Assembly (NCBI GenBank): GCA_043736395.1
Contig: JAYTCQ010000264.1
Span: 1 to 29,189, forward strand
Direction: 5' to 3'
DNA from: JAFDVL01 sp043736395
Lineage (GTDB): Bacteria > Acidobacteriota > Blastocatellia > RBC074
Length of the DNA stretch: 29,189 nucleotides
Shown here: positions 16,050-23,673 of the stretch, in pieces
How the letters are laid out: each line of letters opens with the position of its first letter
Position numbering within the stretch: position 1 is the stretch's first letter
Notes under the pieces: model-generated
What the model was told of the DNA's origin: nothing
Seen by the model: only the letters and a program-made list of their open reading frames with translations
Databases searched by the model: none
Made by a program: the position numbers and the translations under genes

Positions 16050-17312
16050 TTAGGTTCCCATCTGCCAGCTATTCATGTACTCCACCATGTCAGGAGTAAG
16101 TTCATCAATATAAACCTTCATAGCAGCCAACTTAAGGCGAGCGATTTCGACATCTACTTCTTTTGGAAGCAGATGAATATCGGCAGATAATTTGCCTTTG
16201 TTTTTAACCAAATATTCAGCTGAAAGCGCCTGATTGGCAAAGCTCATGTCCATCACGCTGGCAGGATGGCCTTCAGCCGCAGCCAGATTGATTAAGCGGC
16301 CTTCGCCAAGCACCACAATGCGTCTGCCATTTTTCAAAGTGAATCCTTCGACGAAAGGTCTCAGTTCTTCCCTTTTGACTGAGGCATCTGCCAAAGCGAC
16401 AAGATTAAGTTCGACATCGAAATGACCAGAGTTACAGACCATCGCGCCGTCTTTCATTAGCTCAAAGTGAGGCATATCAATGACGTGGTGATTCCCTGTC
16501 ACGGTCACAAAAATATCCCCTTCTTTAGCAGCTTCGTTCATCGGCATGACGCGGAATCCATCCATTGTTGCTTCTAATGCACGGATAGGATCAATTTCAG
16601 TCACAATGACATTTGATCCCATTCCACGCCCACGCATCGCAACGCCTTTACCGCACCAGCCATAACCAATCACGACCAGGCATTTTCCTGCCAATAAAAT
16701 ATTGGTAGCTCGAATGATGCCGTCTAAAGTACTCTGACCAGTACCGTAGCGATTATCGAAGAAATGCTTGGTTTGCGCGTCATTGACCGCGATTGCCGGA
16801 AAGCTTAAGCGGCCATCTTTGAACATAGCCTTCAGTCTCACAATTCCGGTCGTAGTTTCTTCCGTACTACCGATGACCTCAGGAATTTGCTCCGGACGTT
16901 CCGAGACTAAGGTCACGACAACATCGGAACCGTCATCAATAATAATCTGTGGCTTATGGTCAAGCGCAATCTGGACGTGTCTTCGATAGGTGTCAGTGCT
17001 TTCACCTTTGATCGCATAAACAGAAATACCGTATTCTGCGACTAAGGCTGCGGCCACATCATCCTGCGTGCTGAGCGGATTTGACGCAATGAGAACAGCA
17101 TCAGCACCGGCAGCCTTAAAGGCGCGCGCCAGATTAGCAGTTTCTGTGGTGATATGAGCACAGGCGACCATTCGCAGACCTTCCAAAGGCTTTTCCTTGG
17201 CAAAGCGCTCGCGAATCATTTGCAACACAGGCATTTCCTGTTCAGCCCATTCAATACGCTTTTTGCCTTCCGGCGCCAGCTCAATATTCTTTACATCGTG
17301 TTTGATATCCAA
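16050..17312 (-). CDS. ahcY: Adenosylhomocysteinase (S-adenosyl-L-homocysteine hydrolase)
   Basis: The protein has 420 residues. TTG 17312 is taken as the start: AGGAGG lies 5 bp upstream, and the resulting (M)DIKHDVKNIELAPEGKKRIEWA is the normal N-terminus of the short AhcY class. A GTG at 17339 would add nine residues that overlap the ribosome site. Substrate motifs include CAHITTETANL and SNPLSTQDDVAAAL; the NAD-binding loop is GYGWCGKGVAMRGRGMG; NSGHFDVELN and AEGHPASVMDMSFANQAL are also present. The enzyme splits S-adenosylhomocysteine into adenosine and homocysteine with a bound NAD, removing the product inhibitor of methyltransferases. The long C-terminal extension of eukaryotic and many proteobacterial forms is reduced. 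It follows metK by 42 bp on the same strand, so the two activated-methyl-cycle genes are probably one operon. Confidence 0.95.
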   Translation of the reverse strand: MDIKHDVKNIELAPEGKKRIEWAEQEMPVLQMIRERFAKEKPLEGLRMVACAHITTETANLARAFKAAGADAVLIASNPLSTQDDVAAALVAEYGISVYAIKGESTDTYRRHVQIALDHKPQIIIDDGSDVVVTLVSERPEQIPEVIGSTEETTTGIVRLKAMFKDGRLSFPAIAVNDAQTKHFFDNRYGTGQSTLDGIIRATNILLAGKCLVVIGYGWCGKGVAMRGRGMGSNVIVTEIDPIRALEATMDGFRVMPMNEAAKEGDIFVTVTGNHHVIDMPHFELMKDGAMVCNSGHFDVELNLVALADASVKREELRPFVEGFTLKNGRRIVVLGEGRLINLAAAEGHPASVMDMSFANQALSAEYLVKNKGKLSADIHLLPKEVDVEIARLKLAAMKVYIDELTPDMVEYMNSWQMGT

Positions 17313-17354
17313 AATTTCCTCCTGGAAAAAGTTATTCACTAATTTTGCTAAAAC

Positions 17355-18506
17355 TTAAAGACCGGCATCAGATTTTAACTGAGCAGCCTTATTAGTCACT
17401 TCCCAGCTAAAGCCTTCTTCATTGCGTCCAAAATGTCCGAACGCCGCAGTTCTTTGATAAATCGGACGGCGTAAATCCAGCGATTCAATAATTCCCTTTG
17501 GAGTTAATTGGAAATTCGCACGGACGATTTCAGCCAGTTTACTTTCATCAATCTTTGAAGTGCCATGGCAATCAACGTAAACAGAGACAGGCTCTGCGAC
17601 ACCGATAGCATAAGCAAGTTGAACCTGACAACGATCCGCAATGCCGGCAGCTACAATATTTTTCGCGATATAACGCGCCATATAGCAAGCTGAACGGTCA
17701 ACCTTTGTGGGGTCTTTACCAGAGAAGGCTCCACCGCCATGAGGCGCGGCTCCACCGTAAGTGTCGACAATAATTTTACGTCCTGTCAGCCCGGTATCGC
17801 CCATTGGGCCACCCACCACAAAACGGCCAGTCGGATTGACATAATATTTGGTATTTGCGTCAATCAATTCTGCTGGCAGTGTGGGTTTAATTACTACATC
17901 TAAAATCTCCTCACGCAAACGCTCGGTTTCGACATCTTCTCCGTGTTGAGATGAAATGACGACCGCGTCAATCCTGACTGGTCTGCCGTTATCATATTCG
18001 ACGGTGACCTGCGATTTACCGTCAGGACGCAAATAGCTCAATGTCTTATCACGGCGTGAAGTGCTCAATTTTCTAGCCAAATTATGCGAAAGCTGAATCG
18101 GCAGTGGCATTAATTCGGCTGTTTCATTTGATGCGTATCCAAACATTAAGCCTTGGTCTCCGGCGCCACCAGTATCAACTCCCATCGCAATATCCGGGGA
18201 TTGACGATCAATCGTACAAATTACCGAACAGGTTTCAGAATCAAAGCCATATTTGGCACGATCATAACCAATGCCTTTGACCGTTTCACGAGCCAGTTTC
18301 GAATAATCCAAGACAGCATTGGTAGTGATTTCGCCACCAATTACGATTAAGCCGGTAGTAATAAAAGTCTCACAAGCGACGCGCCCTTTTGGGTCTTGCC
18401 GCAAGACTTCATCTAAAACGGAATCTGAAATTTGATCAGCGATTTTATCGGGATGTCCTTCAGTAACAGACTCTGAAGTAAACAGGAAGTTTCCCTGTGA
18501 TTTCAT
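17355..18506 (-). CDS. metK: S-adenosylmethionine synthetase
   Basis: The protein has 383 residues, the usual length. ATG 18506 has AAGGAG 8 bp upstream. All three repeats of the fold are present: FTSESVTEGHPDKIADQISD at the N-terminus (ATP and metal), GAGDQGLMFGYA in the methionine loop, and GGAAPHGGGAFSGKDPTKVDRSA (phosphate-binding loops), with DLRRPIYQRTAAFGHFGR near the C-terminus. It joins methionine and ATP to form S-adenosylmethionine, releasing phosphate and diphosphate. ahcY follows directly. No SAM or SAH riboswitch could be recognised in the 180-bp leader region, so control there looks promoter-based. Confidence 0.98.
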   Translation of the reverse strand: MKSQGNFLFTSESVTEGHPDKIADQISDSVLDEVLRQDPKGRVACETFITTGLIVIGGEITTNAVLDYSKLARETVKGIGYDRAKYGFDSETCSVICTIDRQSPDIAMGVDTGGAGDQGLMFGYASNETAELMPLPIQLSHNLARKLSTSRRDKTLSYLRPDGKSQVTVEYDNGRPVRIDAVVISSQHGEDVETERLREEILDVVIKPTLPAELIDANTKYYVNPTGRFVVGGPMGDTGLTGRKIIVDTYGGAAPHGGGAFSGKDPTKVDRSACYMARYIAKNIVAAGIADRCQVQLAYAIGVAEPVSVYVDCHGTSKIDESKLAEIVRANFQLTPKGIIESLDLRRPIYQRTAAFGHFGRNEEGFSWEVTNKAAQLKSDAGL

Positions 18507-18562
18507 CTGGTATTCTCCTTGTCAGTAAACATAAAATGGTGAAAAAGAAATGCAATAATAAA

Positions 18563-18591
18563 ATTTTATCAGTGAGGCTAATTTAGCTTAA
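18563..18591 (-). promoter_or_regulatory. Candidate promoter of metK-ahcY
   Basis: On the minus strand TTAAGC (18591-18586) and TAAAAT (18568-18563) are 17 bp apart. The -10 has one mismatch, but the -35 has only three matches. A better TTGACA occurs further upstream, near 18655, without a good -10. Confidence 0.4.
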
Positions 18592-18686
18592 CCCGGACGT
18601 GACTTGGAATAATGCAAATAAAAGGGGACAGGATTACACACCATTAAATGAGTGTCAATTATTTCTTCAGCGAACAACAAGTCGCA

Positions 18687-19571
18687 TTAACTTCTAGGGT
18701 GGAATTTCTGATAAGAATCTTTCACCTTATCATCCGTGACGTGTGTATAAATCTGAGTTGTTCCAATATCAGAATGGCCTAATAGTAGCTGCACAGAACG
18801 CAGATCTGCTCCATTCTCAAGGAGGACTGTCGCAAAACTATGCCGGAGCAAATGGGGAGTGATGTAATCAATTCCTGCTTTTTTGCCATATTCCTTGATC
18901 ATCAACCAAACCTTTTGTCGCGTCAGCGCTCGACCTCCTTTGAGGATAAAAAGACGATGAGAATTATAATTCATCAGCAATCGCTGACGAGCTGGAAAGT
19001 ACCGCGTCAAATAGGTCAAGGCGGATTGCCCAAGTGGAACTTTACGCTGCTTACTTCCCTTTCCAAAACAAGTCAGAAGGCCTTTTTCAAAATCTATATC
19101 AACTACTTTGAGACCAATTAATTCTGAGACACGCAGCCCTGAAGCATATAAAACCTCGAACATTGCCCGGTCTCTTAATCCTTCATCCGAACTCAGATCG
19201 GGTGTACAGAGTAATTTCTCAACCTCAGCTTGAGAGAGAAACTTAGGTAATGTTTGCCAACGTTTACGCGACTCAAGATAAGAAGTAGGATCAACATCAA
19301 GTATTTTCTCACGTAAGAGAAACCGATAATATCCTTTGACGACTGAAGTGAATCTTGCAACGGTTGAGTCGCTCTCACCGCTGACTTTACAATTTGCGAT
19401 AATATTTACTAAGTTTTTTCTGTCGAGGTTTAATAAGGTAGTTTTCGTAACTGAACATTGCTCCGCTAATTTATATAAATCTCTTCGATACGCTGCCAGT
19501 GAATTTTCAGATAATCCCTTTTCAACCCGAAGGAATGATAAATACTCGTGAAAATAATTATTCTGATCCAT
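18687..19571 (-). CDS. xerD: Site-specific tyrosine recombinase XerD
   Basis: The protein has 294 residues. The N-terminal SAM-like DNA-binding domain covers about 1-95 (EYLSFLRVEKGLSENSLAAYRRDL). The catalytic domain carries the full tyrosine recombinase set: R147 (SGLRVSEL), K171 (FGKGSKQR), H240 and R243 (HLLRHSFA), H266 (LLGHSDIGTTQIYTH) and nucleophile Y275. The closing KFHPRS is the XerD-type C-terminus that contacts its XerC partner. With XerC it resolves chromosome dimers at dif during division. Its place amid smc, parAB and recN supports a housekeeping role rather than a mobile integrase. xerC and dif were not found here. It diverges from lpxD, with 75 bp between. Confidence 0.93.
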   Translation of the reverse strand: MDQNNYFHEYLSFLRVEKGLSENSLAAYRRDLYKLAEQCSVTKTTLLNLDRKNLVNIIANCKVSGESDSTVARFTSVVKGYYRFLLREKILDVDPTSYLESRKRWQTLPKFLSQAEVEKLLCTPDLSSDEGLRDRAMFEVLYASGLRVSELIGLKVVDIDFEKGLLTCFGKGSKQRKVPLGQSALTYLTRYFPARQRLLMNYNSHRLFILKGGRALTRQKVWLMIKEYGKKAGIDYITPHLLRHSFATVLLENGADLRSVQLLLGHSDIGTTQIYTHVTDDKVKDSYQKFHPRS

Positions 19572-19589
19572 AAATAATACCTATAAGAC

Positions 19590-19618
19590 TTGACCTCAAA
19601 AGGCAGTCTGATTACATT
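19590..19618 (+). promoter_or_regulatory. Promoter of lpxD
   Basis: TTGACC (19590-19595) and TACATT (19613-19618) are spaced by 17 bp. The -35 has one mismatch and the -10 two. Transcription would start near 19625, leaving a short leader before ATG 19647. Confidence 0.55.
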
Positions 19619-19646
19619 CGTATTTAATCCATTGGAGCACCACTTA

Positions 19647-20675
19647 ATGACGTTCACACTAAAAGAGATAGCAGACAAATTACAATGTGAGTTGATCGGA
19701 GATGGCAACCTGATTATTAGCGGCATTGCTCCTATTGAAGAGGCTGGCAAAGATCAAATAGCCTTCTTATCAAATCCGAAATACTTCAAGCATGTCGCGA
19801 CAACGCTGGCCGCTGGAATCATCGTTTCTGACATAGAAATGTTACAGGGCAAGCCCGGAATTATTTCCTCGAATCCGTACCTTTCATTTGCTCATTGTCT
19901 TGAATTCTTCCACCCGAAACGTTATCAGACTGCCGGAATTCACGCAACTGCTGTGATTTCCACTGAGGCATTTATTGCAGAAGATGCCTATATTGGTCCC
20001 TACGTCATTGTCGAAGCAGGGGTTTCTATTTCTCCTCATGTCTCTATTGACGCTTTTACTTATATTTATTCAGGAGCCACGATTGGAGAACATACTAAAA
20101 TTTACTCCCATTGCGTTGTTCGAGAAAACTCTGTGATCGGAAAAAATGTAATTCTTCAAAACAATGTTGTCGTCGGATCTGATGGCTTTGGTTTTGCAAA
20201 GCGCGACGATTCGAGTTGGCACAAAATTCCTCAAACCGGAATTGTGATTATTGAAGACGATGTAGAAATTGGAGCAGGAACAACGATTGACCGTGGGACA
20301 ATTGGTGCGACAGTCATACATCGTGGCGCAAAAATCGATAACCTGGTTCAGGTCGGACACGCCTCCTCTGTCGGAGAGGATACATTGCTCTGTGCACAGG
20401 TAGGATTAGCAGGAAGTAGTAAAATTGGTAAAAACGTCATCCTCAGCGGTCAGGTTGGCGTTGCTGGTCACCTGACAATCGGGAACAATGTCATCGCGAC
20501 GGCTCAAACAGGAATTCCAACTTCAGTGCCGGAAAATCAGATAATATCGGGCTACCCCGCAATACCCAATCGTGAATGGTTAAAAGCCTCAGTAGTCTTT
20601 GCTAAACTTCCCGAACTGCAAAAAGAAATTCGAGAATTAAAAAAACAACTAAAATATTTACAGAAGGAACCATAA
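19647..20675 (+). CDS. lpxD: UDP-3-O-acylglucosamine N-acyltransferase
   Basis: The protein has 342 residues. ATG 19647 is preceded by TTGGAG 9 bp upstream; an earlier in-frame start at 19590 overlaps the promoter. The N-terminal uridine-binding domain covers about 1-100 (FTLKEIADKLQCELIGDGN, GIAPIEEAGKDQIAFLSNPKY). A left-handed beta-helix of hexapeptide repeats follows, from about 105 to 315. It includes VGSDGFGFAKRDD, IGAGTTIDRGTIGATVIHRG and NLVQVGHASSVGEDTLL, in which the GH histidine is the family's catalytic base. A C-terminal helix (ELQKEIRELKKQLKYLQ) closes the trimer. It transfers a hydroxyacyl chain from acyl carrier protein to UDP-3-O-acylglucosamine in lipid A synthesis at the inner membrane face. 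No lpxA, fabZ or lpxB neighbours are present; the next gene is an unknown 3 bp downstream. Confidence 0.96.
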   Translation: MTFTLKEIADKLQCELIGDGNLIISGIAPIEEAGKDQIAFLSNPKYFKHVATTLAAGIIVSDIEMLQGKPGIISSNPYLSFAHCLEFFHPKRYQTAGIHATAVISTEAFIAEDAYIGPYVIVEAGVSISPHVSIDAFTYIYSGATIGEHTKIYSHCVVRENSVIGKNVILQNNVVVGSDGFGFAKRDDSSWHKIPQTGIVIIEDDVEIGAGTTIDRGTIGATVIHRGAKIDNLVQVGHASSVGEDTLLCAQVGLAGSSKIGKNVILSGQVGVAGHLTIGNNVIATAQTGIPTSVPENQIISGYPAIPNREWLKASVVFAKLPELQKEIRELKKQLKYLQKEP

Positions 20676-20678
20676 GGA

Positions 20679-21221
20679 ATGGCAGTCAAAATTGAAAACC
20701 GCGCCTCGATTAAAGCCCCGGCGAATACTTCAGAAATTATTCAAAAAGCTTTTGATGTGATCCCCCTCGAACATTTGCGAGGGTTGAATAAAGTAGTCCT
20801 GGTCGACTTCATTTCCCCACACCAAAGAATTCAAGTCCCCAACATCCAGGAACTCCCCGGGCTTTATCATCCGAAGGTTGGCACGGATCAGCCATATTTT
20901 GAAATTGCCTTAGGTGTTCTGGTACCAGCGAAGGATTCTTTTTTCAAAAAGTTTGCCGCCAAATTAAACTATAAAGCGAACCTGACAGGATTAATCTTTT
21001 CGCTTCAGGCCCAGCATTATCAATTGAACCTCGGGCACGGAATTAAAAAGCATCAATTCGAAAATGCTGTAAAAAATTACATGGATAAATATTTTGTGAT
21101 TTGGCGTGAAAGAAATGGAGGCTGGAGAGCTAAGGCCTTCAAGCCATTACAGCCATATATTGAAAAATGGTCGAAAAATCTCAAGAAGAAATATGAAGCT
21201 GAACAGAGAAAAAAGAAGTGA
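20679..21221 (+). CDS. Conserved-looking hypothetical protein downstream of lpxD
   Basis: The protein has 180 residues and I do not recognise the family. It is soluble, with no signal peptide or membrane segment. It contains repeated aromatic and basic stretches. The middle reads FFKKFAAKLNYKANLTGLIF and then LQAQHYQLNLGHGIKKHQFE, with three histidines that might bind a metal, but no HExxH motif. The C-terminus is strongly basic (KNLKKKYEAEQRKKK). ATG 20679 overlaps an ATAAGGA ribosome site and lies 3 bp after the lpxD stop codon, so translation is coupled to lpxD. Coding composition matches its neighbours, so it is likely a real gene. A link with lipid A is only suggested by position. Confidence 0.75.
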   Translation: MAVKIENRASIKAPANTSEIIQKAFDVIPLEHLRGLNKVVLVDFISPHQRIQVPNIQELPGLYHPKVGTDQPYFEIALGVLVPAKDSFFKKFAAKLNYKANLTGLIFSLQAQHYQLNLGHGIKKHQFENAVKNYMDKYFVIWRERNGGWRAKAFKPLQPYIEKWSKNLKKKYEAEQRKKK

Positions 21222-21240
21222 GGCTATTCCTCACCCTTCT
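21215..21240. terminator. Hairpin between convergent lpxD-operon and parB ends
   Basis: GTGAGG (21218-21223) pairs with CCTCAC (21229-21234) around a 5-nt loop, and AGAAG/CTTCT extends the stem across a CC bulge. Both stop codons (TGA 21219-21221 and, on the minus strand, TAG at 21226-21224) lie within the structure, leaving only 2 bp between the genes. An A-run before and T-rich run after allow termination both ways. Confidence 0.55.
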
Positions 21241-22057
21241 CTTTTCTGACCATCTCCAGAATATTCTCTAAGACCTGGATCAGGTCTTCCCTCTCCACTT
21301 GAGAGCGCCTGAATTTTAATTCAAATGAAAATTCCCGTCCCGGAGCTTGATGCCTGAAAACAAAGGGTTGCGATCTCTGGGACTTTTTCGTCCGCTCTTT
21401 TCGAGCTTCATCACGCGTCATACCGCGATCAGAAATTCGATTTAAAAATCCAACCATCGCCTCTTTATTTGGCTGCCTTACTATTTGTAAAATCAATGAC
21501 TTAGAGACTATGTCGGCGCGCCGACATAGTTCCCGAATATCGCTTGGGAGAGAAGCAATTGAAAGAGATTCAGTCACTGACGATCTGGATTTGCCAATCT
21601 TTTTAGCGACCTCTTCATGGGTATATCCAAATCGTTCGACGAGAACAACGAGGCCATCGGCTTCTTCAAAAGTAGTCAAGTCTTTGCGTTGCAAGTTTTC
21701 GATGAGCGCGATCTCAGCTACTGCCCGGTCGTCCACGTCCATCTCAATACAAGGAAGTTCACGTAGTCCGGCTTCGCGAGCCGCACGAAAACGGCGCTCG
21801 CCTGAGATAATCATGAAGCGACCACCTACTTCGGAAGGTCTCACCAATAATGGTTCTAATACACCCTTCTCACTAATCGAAGCAATAAGTTCGGTTAAAT
21901 CTCCGATCTCAATTCGCGGTTGATTAGGATTTGGCTCCAGGCGATCAATGGCGATCATACGGCCAATTGGAGCACCGCTTCTGGACGAGAGTTCTTCGAC
22001 ATAGTGCCTGTCGTGACGCATTTGAAGTGACGCTGGTAATCCTCGTTTAGTTGACAC
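21224..22057 (-). CDS. parB: Chromosome partitioning protein ParB (CTPase, parS binding)
   Basis: The protein has 277 residues. GTG 22057 is chosen: AGGAGG lies 9 bp upstream, and the product begins (M)STKRGLPASLQ, the usual ParB N-terminus. The longer frame to 22156 runs through parA. The ParB/sulfiredoxin-like CTP domain covers about 33-125, with NPNQPR and the CTP-binding box GERRFRAA (86-93). A central helix-turn-helix (about 130-160, THEEVAKKIGKSRSSVTESL) reads parS. The C-terminal dimerisation part is charged (about 240-277). ParB clamps load at parS, slide along DNA and recruit SMC and ParA to segregate origins. The start overlaps the parA end by 11 bp, so translation is coupled. The gene contains a 24-bp perfect palindrome. 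Confidence 0.96.
   Translation of the reverse strand: MSTKRGLPASLQMRHDRHYVEELSSRSGAPIGRMIAIDRLEPNPNQPRIEIGDLTELIASISEKGVLEPLLVRPSEVGGRFMIISGERRFRAAREAGLRELPCIEMDVDDRAVAEIALIENLQRKDLTTFEEADGLVVLVERFGYTHEEVAKKIGKSRSSVTESLSIASLPSDIRELCRRADIVSKSLILQIVRQPNKEAMVGFLNRISDRGMTRDEARKERTKKSQRSQPFVFRHQAPGREFSFELKFRRSQVEREDLIQVLENILEMVRKEKGEE
21507..21530. repeat. GTCGGCGCGCCGAC palindrome, copy 2, extended to 24 bp (inside parB)
   Basis: The shared 14-mer lies at 21512-21525 give or take one base. It is flanked by ACTAT on the left and ATAGT on the right, making a perfect palindrome of 24 bp. The codons read Leu-Cys-Arg-Arg-Ala-Asp-Ile-Val on the parB strand. Confidence 0.85.
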
Positions 22058-22814
22058 GCTGTAAAACCTCCTCGCAAAGTTTTGCGTACTCGATTGCCCC
22101 ACTCGATCCAGGCGCAAATGTAAAAATTGATTCCCGGTACGCCGGGCTTTCCTCAAGCCTCACCGAGCGGGAAATAGTTGTTTCGAAAACCTTGCTCCCA
22201 AATACCTGTTGAATCTGTTCAAAAATATCTTTTGACAGAGTCGTTCGCTTATCCAATAAAGTTACTAACACGCCCAGTACCTCAAGATGTGGATTTGGTC
22301 GTGCCTTGATACGCTGGACAGTTTCCAGTAAATCATCTGTCCCTTCAAGGGCAAAGTAGGATGATTGAATTGGAATGATAAGATGAGTCGCAGCAACTAA
22401 AGCGTTAACTGTTATTAAACCCAGGGTTGGAGGGGTGTCAAGGATTATAATGTCGTAGTGACGTCTGGCGCTATCAAGGCGGTCTTTCAATCGGAAAGGC
22501 GCATCCAATTCCCCAACCAATTTGCCTTCAAGTTTCGCTAAACTGATCCTGGCAGGTAGAATGTCAAGATTTTTGACGGTTGACGGTTGGACAATATCTT
22601 TCCAAGTATAATCATTTTCGGTAAGAAATTCATATCCTGAAATGGTAACAGAATGAAGATCAAGGAATGAAATGGTGCTATTTGCCTGTGGATCAAGGTC
22701 CACAAGCAGCACTTTTTTCCCTTTGTAAGCCATAGCCGCAGCTAAATTAATAGCCGACGTGGTCTTACCGACTCCACCCTTTTGATTTGCGATGGCAATA
22801 GCTATACCTTGCAA
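22047..22814 (-). CDS. parA: Chromosome partitioning ATPase ParA (Soj)
   Basis: The protein has 255 residues. It starts with TTG 22814, preceded by AGAGGA 6 bp upstream. The deviant Walker A is QKGGVGKTT (signature lysine K12 region), Walker A' is DLDPQANST, and Walker B is IIILDTPPTLG. There is no N-terminal DNA-binding domain, so it is the short chromosomal Soj type rather than a plasmid type Ia ParA. ATP-bound dimers coat the nucleoid and are released by ParB, moving the origin region. It is the first gene of the parAB operon. A near-consensus promoter lies about 50 bp upstream, and the third GTCGGCGCGCCGAC palindrome lies upstream of that. Confidence 0.96.
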   Translation of the reverse strand: MQGIAIAIANQKGGVGKTTSAINLAAAMAYKGKKVLLVDLDPQANSTISFLDLHSVTISGYEFLTENDYTWKDIVQPSTVKNLDILPARISLAKLEGKLVGELDAPFRLKDRLDSARRHYDIIILDTPPTLGLITVNALVAATHLIIPIQSSYFALEGTDDLLETVQRIKARPNPHLEVLGVLVTLLDKRTTLSKDIFEQIQQVFGSKVFETTISRSVRLEESPAYRESIFTFAPGSSGAIEYAKLCEEVLQRVN

Positions 22815-22867
22815 TCAAGTTCCTCTCGTTAAGTTTCGATTAATATTTTGACGATTTAATGTAGGGC

Positions 22868-22896
22868 ATCCTATGCAAGGAAATGTGCGTTGTCAA
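22868..22896 (-). promoter_or_regulatory. Promoter of parAB
   Basis: On the minus strand a perfect TTGACA (22896-22891) and TAGGAT (22873-22868) are 17 bp apart; the -10 has two mismatches. The leader to TTG 22814 is about 48 bases. The intergenic stretch 22815-23130 also holds the palindrome at 22954-22967 and a terminator at its far end. I see nothing else in it. Confidence 0.6.
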
Positions 22897-22953
22897 CTTA
22901 ACTTACTGAACTGAAAAATTGAAATACCAGCGCATTTTGACCTTTCCCTTCCT

Positions 22954-22967
22954 GTCGGCGCGCCGAC
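22954..22967. repeat. GTCGGCGCGCCGAC palindrome, copy 3 (upstream of parA)
   Basis: This is an exact 14-bp palindrome in the parA upstream region, about 58 bp upstream of the -35 element. It is the only non-coding copy, so its conservation cannot be explained by codon constraint. Confidence 0.85.
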
Positions 22968-23078
22968 TTCACTCGCAACTTATTCAAAATAAAGCCCTTA
23001 CTTGCAAAATTCATTATTCTCTGGCACGGGAATCTACTATTTTCAGGAAAAATGATATTTTTTTATTTACCAAATAAA

Positions 23079-23106
23079 AAGGCTTCAATCATTAGATTGA
23101 AGCCTT
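23079..23106 (-). terminator. Rho-independent terminator of the recN-miaB-bfn cluster
   Basis: The arms AAGGCTTCAATC (23079-23090) and GATTGAAGCCTT (23095-23106) form a perfect 12-bp stem with an ATTA loop. Read on the minus strand the stem is followed by TTTTTATTTGG. It lies 25 bp after the bifunctional nuclease stop codon. Confidence 0.88.
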
Positions 23107-23130
23107 CAACCGAATCACAGGAAAGTCAGA

Positions 23131-23631
23131 TTACATTTTATAATCATTGAGATCACCCAGTTCCTCTGGCCACTCGATTTCTTCCTCATCACCATCATCA
23201 TCAAACGAAGAAAACTCATCTGAATCAACCTCTTCACTGACACGAGACTGTCGCAAAACCTCATCGCGAACGAAGATCGGACAATCAGCCCGCAATGCCA
23301 AAGCAATAGCATCACTTGGGCGAGCATCTAAAAACATCTTTTCATCATCTTTGCCAATTTCAAGAATCGCGTAAAATGTATTATCTTTAAGTTCTGTAAC
23401 TACTACCTTGGTCAGGTGCGCATCCAATTGATTCAATAAATTTTTAAAAAGATCGTGCGTGAATGGCCGGGGACTGGAATTCTTTTCAATCTCCGCAGCA
23501 ATAGCCTGGGCTTCATTCGGTCCAACCCAAATCGGCAAAACAGCCTCACCATTTACCTCTTTTAAGATTACGATGGGTGTATTCGTGGTTGGATCAAGGA
23601 TTAACGTTCTCAATCTCATTTCAATTTCCAT
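23131..23631 (-). CDS. Bifunctional nuclease family protein (BFN/DUF151)
   Basis: The protein has 166 residues. The BFN domain covers about 3-128: LRTLILDPTTNTPIVILKEVNGEAVLPIWVGPNEAQAIAAEIE, then HDLFKNLLNQLDAHLTKVVVTELKDNTFYAILEI and the family mark LDARPSDAIALALRADCPIFVRDEVL. Homologues from Arabidopsis and bacteria show DNase/RNase activity; the bacterial role is poorly defined. Residues about 129-166 form a highly acidic tail (DSDEFSSFDDDGDEEEIEWPEE) that may be flexible. The start at ATG 23631 has AAAGG close upstream; ATG 23619 is an alternative. It follows miaB by 42 bp on the same strand, as the third gene of a recN-miaB-bfn cluster. Confidence 0.9.
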   Translation of the reverse strand: MEIEMRLRTLILDPTTNTPIVILKEVNGEAVLPIWVGPNEAQAIAAEIEKNSSPRPFTHDLFKNLLNQLDAHLTKVVVTELKDNTFYAILEIGKDDEKMFLDARPSDAIALALRADCPIFVRDEVLRQSRVSEEVDSDEFSSFDDDGDEEEIEWPEELGDLNDYKM

Positions 23632-23673
23632 AAAACCTTTATTTGCTTAATTTTATATTAAAGAATCAAGCTT

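Noticed and set aside
17313..17339. GTG start of ahcY nine codons upstream
   Set aside because: Those codons overlap the AGGAGG that serves TTG 17312, and family N-termini begin at the TTG.
18507..18686. SAM or SAH riboswitch upstream of metK
   Set aside because: No recognisable SAM-I, SAM-II or SAH motif pairing was found; only a promoter candidate is supported.
18687..19571. Tyrosine recombinase as a mobile-element integrase
   Set aside because: Length, C-terminal HPRS and housekeeping neighbours fit XerD, and no att repeats or cargo genes are seen.
22058..22156. Upstream extension of parB
   Set aside because: It runs through the parA 3' end without a ribosome site; GTG 22057 with AGGAGG is preferred.
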